Of a DNA stretch of 8,616 nucleotides, positions 6,230-8,616 are shown piece by piece. The notes below the pieces were generated by a model, which searched no databases, was not told where the DNA came from, and saw only the letters and a program-made list of their open reading frames with translations. The stretch lies in NCBI GenBank assembly GCA_002715785.1, contig PBAA01000010.1:9028-17643 (forward strand), in the 5' to 3' direction. The position numbers and the translations under genes are program-made. Within the stretch, counting starts at the first letter, position 1. Each line of letters starts with the position of its first letter. The DNA is from Gammaproteobacteria bacterium (GTDB lineage Bacteria; Pseudomonadota; Gammaproteobacteria; Pseudomonadales; Azotimanducaceae).

Positions 6230-7204
6230 TTAGGGTAGTTTTTGTTCAATCGCGTCAAGGAGTGTTGACGAAATGTCCAATCCAAAAAACGCATCGAGTT
6301 CTCGGACACAGGTTGGGCAGGTGATATTAATTTCGGTGAGGTAATCACCAATAACGTCGATGCCTACGAACGTTAACCCGCGGGCGCGAAGTTCAGGCCC
6401 TACTGCTTCGGCGATTTCTTTGTCGCGGAGGCTCAAGGGTTGTCCGACACCGGTGCCGCCGGCTGCGAGATTTCCGCGAGTCTCGCCTGACGCAGGAACG
6501 CGAGCTAGTGCATATGGTAGAGGCTCGCCATCGATCAAGAGGATTCGTTTATCCCCGTCTGAGATTTGTGGGATATATCGTTGCGCCATAATTTGACGCC
6601 CACCGTTGTCCGTCAACGTCTCAACGATAACCTGAACATTAGGGTCATTTTCGTCGGCGCGAAAAATGCTCATTCCACCCATGCCATCGAGTTTCTTGAA
6701 GATCACGTCGCCGTGTTCACGATGGAATGCCAATAGCAAATCCTTTCGACACGAAACTACGGAGGGGGGCTGATAGTTGGCAAACGCGGTCGCGAAGAAC
6801 TTTTCATTGCAATCTCGAAGACTGCGGGGGTTGTTAATGACCAAAGTACCTTCGGATTGACCTCGCTCTAGGAGGTAAGTCGAATAGATATAGTTCATGT
6901 CGAATGGCGGGTCCTTGCGCATCATGACGACGTCGATCTCGCCTAGCACGTGCGTTTCCTCCTCTCCACATTGGAACCATTGCGCGTGGGCTTGAGTAGG
7001 GTCCAGTGTCTTAGCAAAGTCTTCTTCCAATCGTAAATTGCGGGATAGCGCGATGACGCGCTCTCCATCCCATACAAGACCGCTTTGTTCGAGAACGCTG
7101 ATCTGCCAATCACGCTGTTGGGCGGCACGCATCATTGCCAGCGTCGAATCTTTTTTTAGGTTTAACGTTTCGATGGGATCGATGACAAACGCGATATGGA
7201 CCAT
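6230..7204 (-). CDS. gshB: GshB, glutathione synthetase
   Basis: ATP-grasp ligase joining gamma-glutamylcysteine and glycine to glutathione, the second step of the pathway; cytosolic. 324 residues (E. coli about 316). Visible: N-terminal IAFVIDPIETLNLKKDST at 4-21, VMMRKDPPFDMNYIYSTYLLE near 93-113, INNPRSLRDCNEK near 123-135, ATP-grasp KKLDGMGGMSIF at 170-181, MAQRYIPQISDGDKRILLIDGEPLPYALARVP near 206-237, glycine-rich loop ETRGNLAAGG at 241-250, and FVGIDVIGDYLTEINITCPTC at 279-299. Oddities: Lys171 replaces the usual Pro of KPLDGMGG, and Cys296 replaces the Ser of the usual NVTSPT metal/substrate motif. The ATG at 7204 lacks a strong ribosome binding site but gives the normal N terminus. 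A 166-nt spacer with a promoter-like sequence lies upstream. Confidence 0.97.
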   Translation of the reverse strand: MVHIAFVIDPIETLNLKKDSTLAMMRAAQQRDWQISVLEQSGLVWDGERVIALSRNLRLEEDFAKTLDPTQAHAQWFQCGEEETHVLGEIDVVMMRKDPPFDMNYIYSTYLLERGQSEGTLVINNPRSLRDCNEKFFATAFANYQPPSVVSCRKDLLLAFHREHGDVIFKKLDGMGGMSIFRADENDPNVQVIVETLTDNGGRQIMAQRYIPQISDGDKRILLIDGEPLPYALARVPASGETRGNLAAGGTGVGQPLSLRDKEIAEAVGPELRARGLTFVGIDVIGDYLTEINITCPTCVRELDAFFGLDISSTLLDAIEQKLP

Positions 7205-7233
7205 GTCGACGAGCCGTTCGTTTTGGTGGGACT

Positions 7234-7262
7234 AAATTACGCAGAACGCTCTTGAGCGGCAA
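7234..7262 (-). promoter_or_regulatory. Sigma70-like promoter candidate for gshB-yqgE-yqgF
   Basis: On the minus strand TTGCCG (7257-7262) is followed by exactly 17 bases and TAATTT (7234-7239). The -35 matches four of six consensus bases; the -10 keeps the most important ones (TA at the start, T at the end). Transcription would start near 7227, leaving about 23 nt to the gshB ATG. The gap from rsmE to gshB (7205-7370) contains no gene I would call, so a promoter here is reasonable. A 12-base symmetric element lies between the two boxes. Confidence 0.35.
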
Positions 7263-7330
7263 TAGAAAACATGGCAATCGCAAGTCGACCATGAGAATCG
7301 TCGTATCCCAGTCATCTTGGACTGCGTAAT
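7236..7330. repeat. Nested inverted repeats in the rsmE-gshB spacer
   Basis: ATTACGCAG (7236-7244) and CTGCGTAAT (7322-7330) form a perfect 9-bp inverted repeat 77 bases apart; the first arm overlaps the -10 of the promoter candidate. Inside it, CGCTCTTGAGCG (7247-7258) is a 5-bp inverted repeat around TT sitting between the -35 and -10. GTCGAC also occurs twice (7205-7210 and 7284-7289). The layout could suit a repressor binding at the promoter with a distant second site, or be coincidence. No family of regulator can be named from this. Confidence 0.35.
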
Positions 7331-7370
7331 GAACGGAGGGAGCAGCGCAGTTTTGACCAATAAACAGAGT

Positions 7371-8087
7371 TCATACTTGTGGAACCTGCCATTGCCATCT
7401 CTCTCGTATAGAGGACAACGCGACGGCGGCCGCAGTAGGGGTACGCAGAATGATGGGACCAAGGCCAACGGCTTCGAAACCAGCGTCGCGAGCAAGTTGA
7501 AGTTCGTTGGGAGACCAGTCACCTTCGGGGCCGATAGCGATACAAGTATTCGTTAAAGCGTTCGAAAATACGGTTTCCCTGGTGTTGGGTATTGCGATCA
7601 GCTTTCGACCGCAATCATATCGACTAGAGGCCGATTGGAGATCTTCGCCGATACGGAGTTCGGGTACCCAGACCCTGCCGCATTGTTCGGCTGCATGGTT
7701 TATGACGTTGATAAGGCGGTCGACCTTGGGTAGTCGCGTTTGGGTCCGATCTGCGTTGATGACACTGATATGGGTCGCACCAAGTTCTGTGGCCTGTTGA
7801 ACGACGGTCTCGATACGGTGCTTGATCAGTGCGATCAGCAGAACGAGGCTCGGTGTTGGGGTGGGAATAGAGCGAGATAACGCGCCCAGTTGGAGCACGA
7901 CAGAGTGTGGATCTGCGACGGTCAACTGCGCCTCGTATTCGTGTCCGATTCCGTCAAAACAAAGCAAGGAATTGCCGATCTGTAGACGCAGAACGCGGAT
8001 CAGGTAGTTTGAACTTTCCCGGCCCAGGGTGAGACTCAAGCCAGAGCCCAGCGACATTTTTTTCGGGTCAACGTAGAGACGTTTCAA
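7371..8087 (-). CDS. rsmE: RsmE, 16S rRNA m3U1498 methyltransferase, with unusual motif residues
   Basis: SPOUT-fold (trefoil-knot) SAM methyltransferase that methylates N3 of U1498 in 16S rRNA; 238 residues (E. coli 243). The N-terminal PUA-like part contains RVLRLQIGNSLLCFDG near 31-46. The catalytic domain shows VVQQATELGATHI near 95-107, HAAEQCGR at 131-138, AIGPEGDWSPNEL near 184-195 and LGPIILRTPTAAAVAL at 209-224. Oddities: the last motif is normally close to LGPRILRTETA, so Arg is replaced by Ile212 and Glu by Pro217; the usual glycine before helix VVQQ (KG or RG in relatives) is also absent (IKHRIE). The fold looks intact with no frameshift, so it may be a divergent but working enzyme or one with reduced activity. 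The start is TTG, overlapping the metF stop as TTGA, with AGG six bases upstream. Confidence 0.92.
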   Translation of the reverse strand: MKRLYVDPKKMSLGSGLSLTLGRESSNYLIRVLRLQIGNSLLCFDGIGHEYEAQLTVADPHSVVLQLGALSRSIPTPTPSLVLLIALIKHRIETVVQQATELGATHISVINADRTQTRLPKVDRLINVINHAAEQCGRVWVPELRIGEDLQSASSRYDCGRKLIAIPNTRETVFSNALTNTCIAIGPEGDWSPNELQLARDAGFEAVGLGPIILRTPTAAAVALSSIRERWQWQVPQV

Positions 8088-8616
8088 CCTAAACCTAAAT
8101 TTCGCGCAATCTGAGCACTGGCAACGGGCTTATTGAGTGTATAGAAGTGAATACCAGGTGCTCCTCCATTCAGCAGCCGTTCACACAAGTTAGTGACGAC
8201 TTCGATACCAAACGCGAGCAAATCTTCGGGCTTGTCAACCAGATGCGCTAAACGGGTACGGATCCAACGGGGAATGTCCGCTCCGCATCCGTCGGAAAAC
8301 CTAACCAAGCCCTCGTAATTTGTAATAGGCATGATGCCAGGGACGATTGGGGTTTCGATCCCGTGCGCTTGGCAACGGTCGATGAAGTAAAAATAACTGT
8401 CGGCATTAAAAAAATACTGGGTAATGCAGTCGCTTGCACCCGCTTCGATTTTCTTGCGTAAGAAACGGATATCGTCTTCCGGTGATAATGCGTCAGGGTG
8501 TGTTTCTGGGTAGGCGGCTACATGGATGATGAACGTGTCCCCGAAGCGCCGGCGGATTAGATCGACCAGCGAGTGTGCACGACGAATAGGGGCAATCGAA
8601 CCGATGCCCGAGGGCG
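8084..8616 (-). CDS. metF: MetF, 5,10-methylenetetrahydrofolate reductase (C-terminal part, cut by window edge)
   Basis: 176 C-terminal residues are present; the N-terminal third lies beyond base 8616. The enzyme is an FAD-dependent TIM barrel reducing 5,10-methylene-THF to 5-methyl-THF, the methyl donor for methionine synthase. The open frame runs without interruption to the window edge. Visible: IIHVAAYPETHPDA, KKIEAGASDCITQYFF (including the Gln of ITQ that contacts folate in E. coli MetF), IVPGIMPITNYEGLVRF, IPRWI and the C-terminal GIHFYTLNKPVASAQIARNLGLG; these match E. coli MetF in order. A Met at 8332 is internal, not a start. The stop TGA lies inside the rsmE start (TTGA). In other gammaproteobacteria metF often neighbours ahcY; here the next gene downstream is rsmE. 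Confidence 0.96.
   Translation of the reverse strand, partial: PSGIGSIAPIRRAHSLVDLIRRRFGDTFIIHVAAYPETHPDALSPEDDIRFLRKKIEAGASDCITQYFFNADSYFYFIDRCQAHGIETPIVPGIMPITNYEGLVRFSDGCGADIPRWIRTRLAHLVDKPEDLLAFGIEVVTNLCERLLNGGAPGIHFYTLNKPVASAQIARNLGLG
8086..8099 (-). promoter_or_regulatory. TTTAGG tandem repeat acting as rsmE ribosome binding site
   Basis: The minus strand carries TTTAGG twice followed by TT at the metF end. It encodes the metF C-terminal Leu-Gly-Leu-Gly and places an AGG six bases before the rsmE TTG start, so it probably serves as Shine-Dalgarno sequence. The short direct repeat supports the TTG start chosen here, since no ATG is available nearby. Confidence 0.45.

Noticed and set aside
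7110..7292. A 60-residue ORF between rsmE and gshB on the minus strand
   Set aside because: It overlaps the gshB start by 95 bases in another frame, has no recognisable motif and no clear ribosome binding site.
8084..8332. A separate 82-residue gene at the metF end
   Set aside because: The same frame stays open to the window edge and encodes continuous MetF sequence, so the Met at 8332 is internal.
1..8616. Defence, phage, transposon, CRISPR or tRNA elements
   Set aside because: Every stretch longer than 170 bases is explained by a conserved housekeeping gene, and no regularly spaced repeats, transposase or tRNA-like cloverleaf were seen.

Overview
This window is a compact run of twelve protein-coding genes, all on the minus strand. 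Ten are complete. The two at the ends are cut by the window: metF (3' two-thirds kept) at the high-coordinate end and hemW (5' half kept) at the low-coordinate end. Base composition looks close to balanced. The combination metX-metW, rdgB-hemW, yggS-proC-yggT and gshB-yqgE-yqgF is the conserved housekeeping neighbourhood of Gammaproteobacteria, and the proteins resemble E. coli and Pseudomonas orthologues as I remember them. I cannot place the organism to genus. I see no transposase, integrase, CRISPR, tRNA, rRNA or phage gene, so this is core chromosome, not an accessory island.

In transcription order (high to low coordinate): metF makes 5-methyl-THF. rsmE (16S rRNA m3U1498 methyltransferase) starts with TTG inside the metF stop. 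After a 166-nt gap with a candidate promoter come gshB (glutathione synthetase), yqgE (UPF0301/AlgH) and yqgF (RuvX/YqgF nuclease-fold protein in 16S maturation). After 47 nt comes yggS (PLP-binding homeostasis protein), coupled to proC (last step of proline synthesis) and then yggT (membrane protein). After 83 nt with a weak promoter candidate come metX-metW (homoserine O-acyltransferase and its partner), coupled by ATGA. After a 128-nt repeat-rich spacer come rdgB (ITP/XTP pyrophosphatase) and hemW (radical-SAM haem chaperone), coupled by TAATG.

Themes are methionine and one-carbon metabolism (metF, metX, metW), thiol and amino-acid metabolism (gshB, proC, yggS), ribosome maturation (rsmE, yqgF) and nucleotide-pool cleaning (rdgB). 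Many junctions overlap by 1 to 11 nt, which suggests translational coupling, and four genes use non-ATG starts.

I found no new multi-gene system. The most striking item is a perfect 18-bp inverted repeat with a 3-nt loop inside the yqgF coding sequence. Next are substitutions at normally conserved positions of RsmE (the RTET motif reads RTPT) and YqgF (His where the third acidic residue is expected), and two intergenic spacers with symmetrical repeats.
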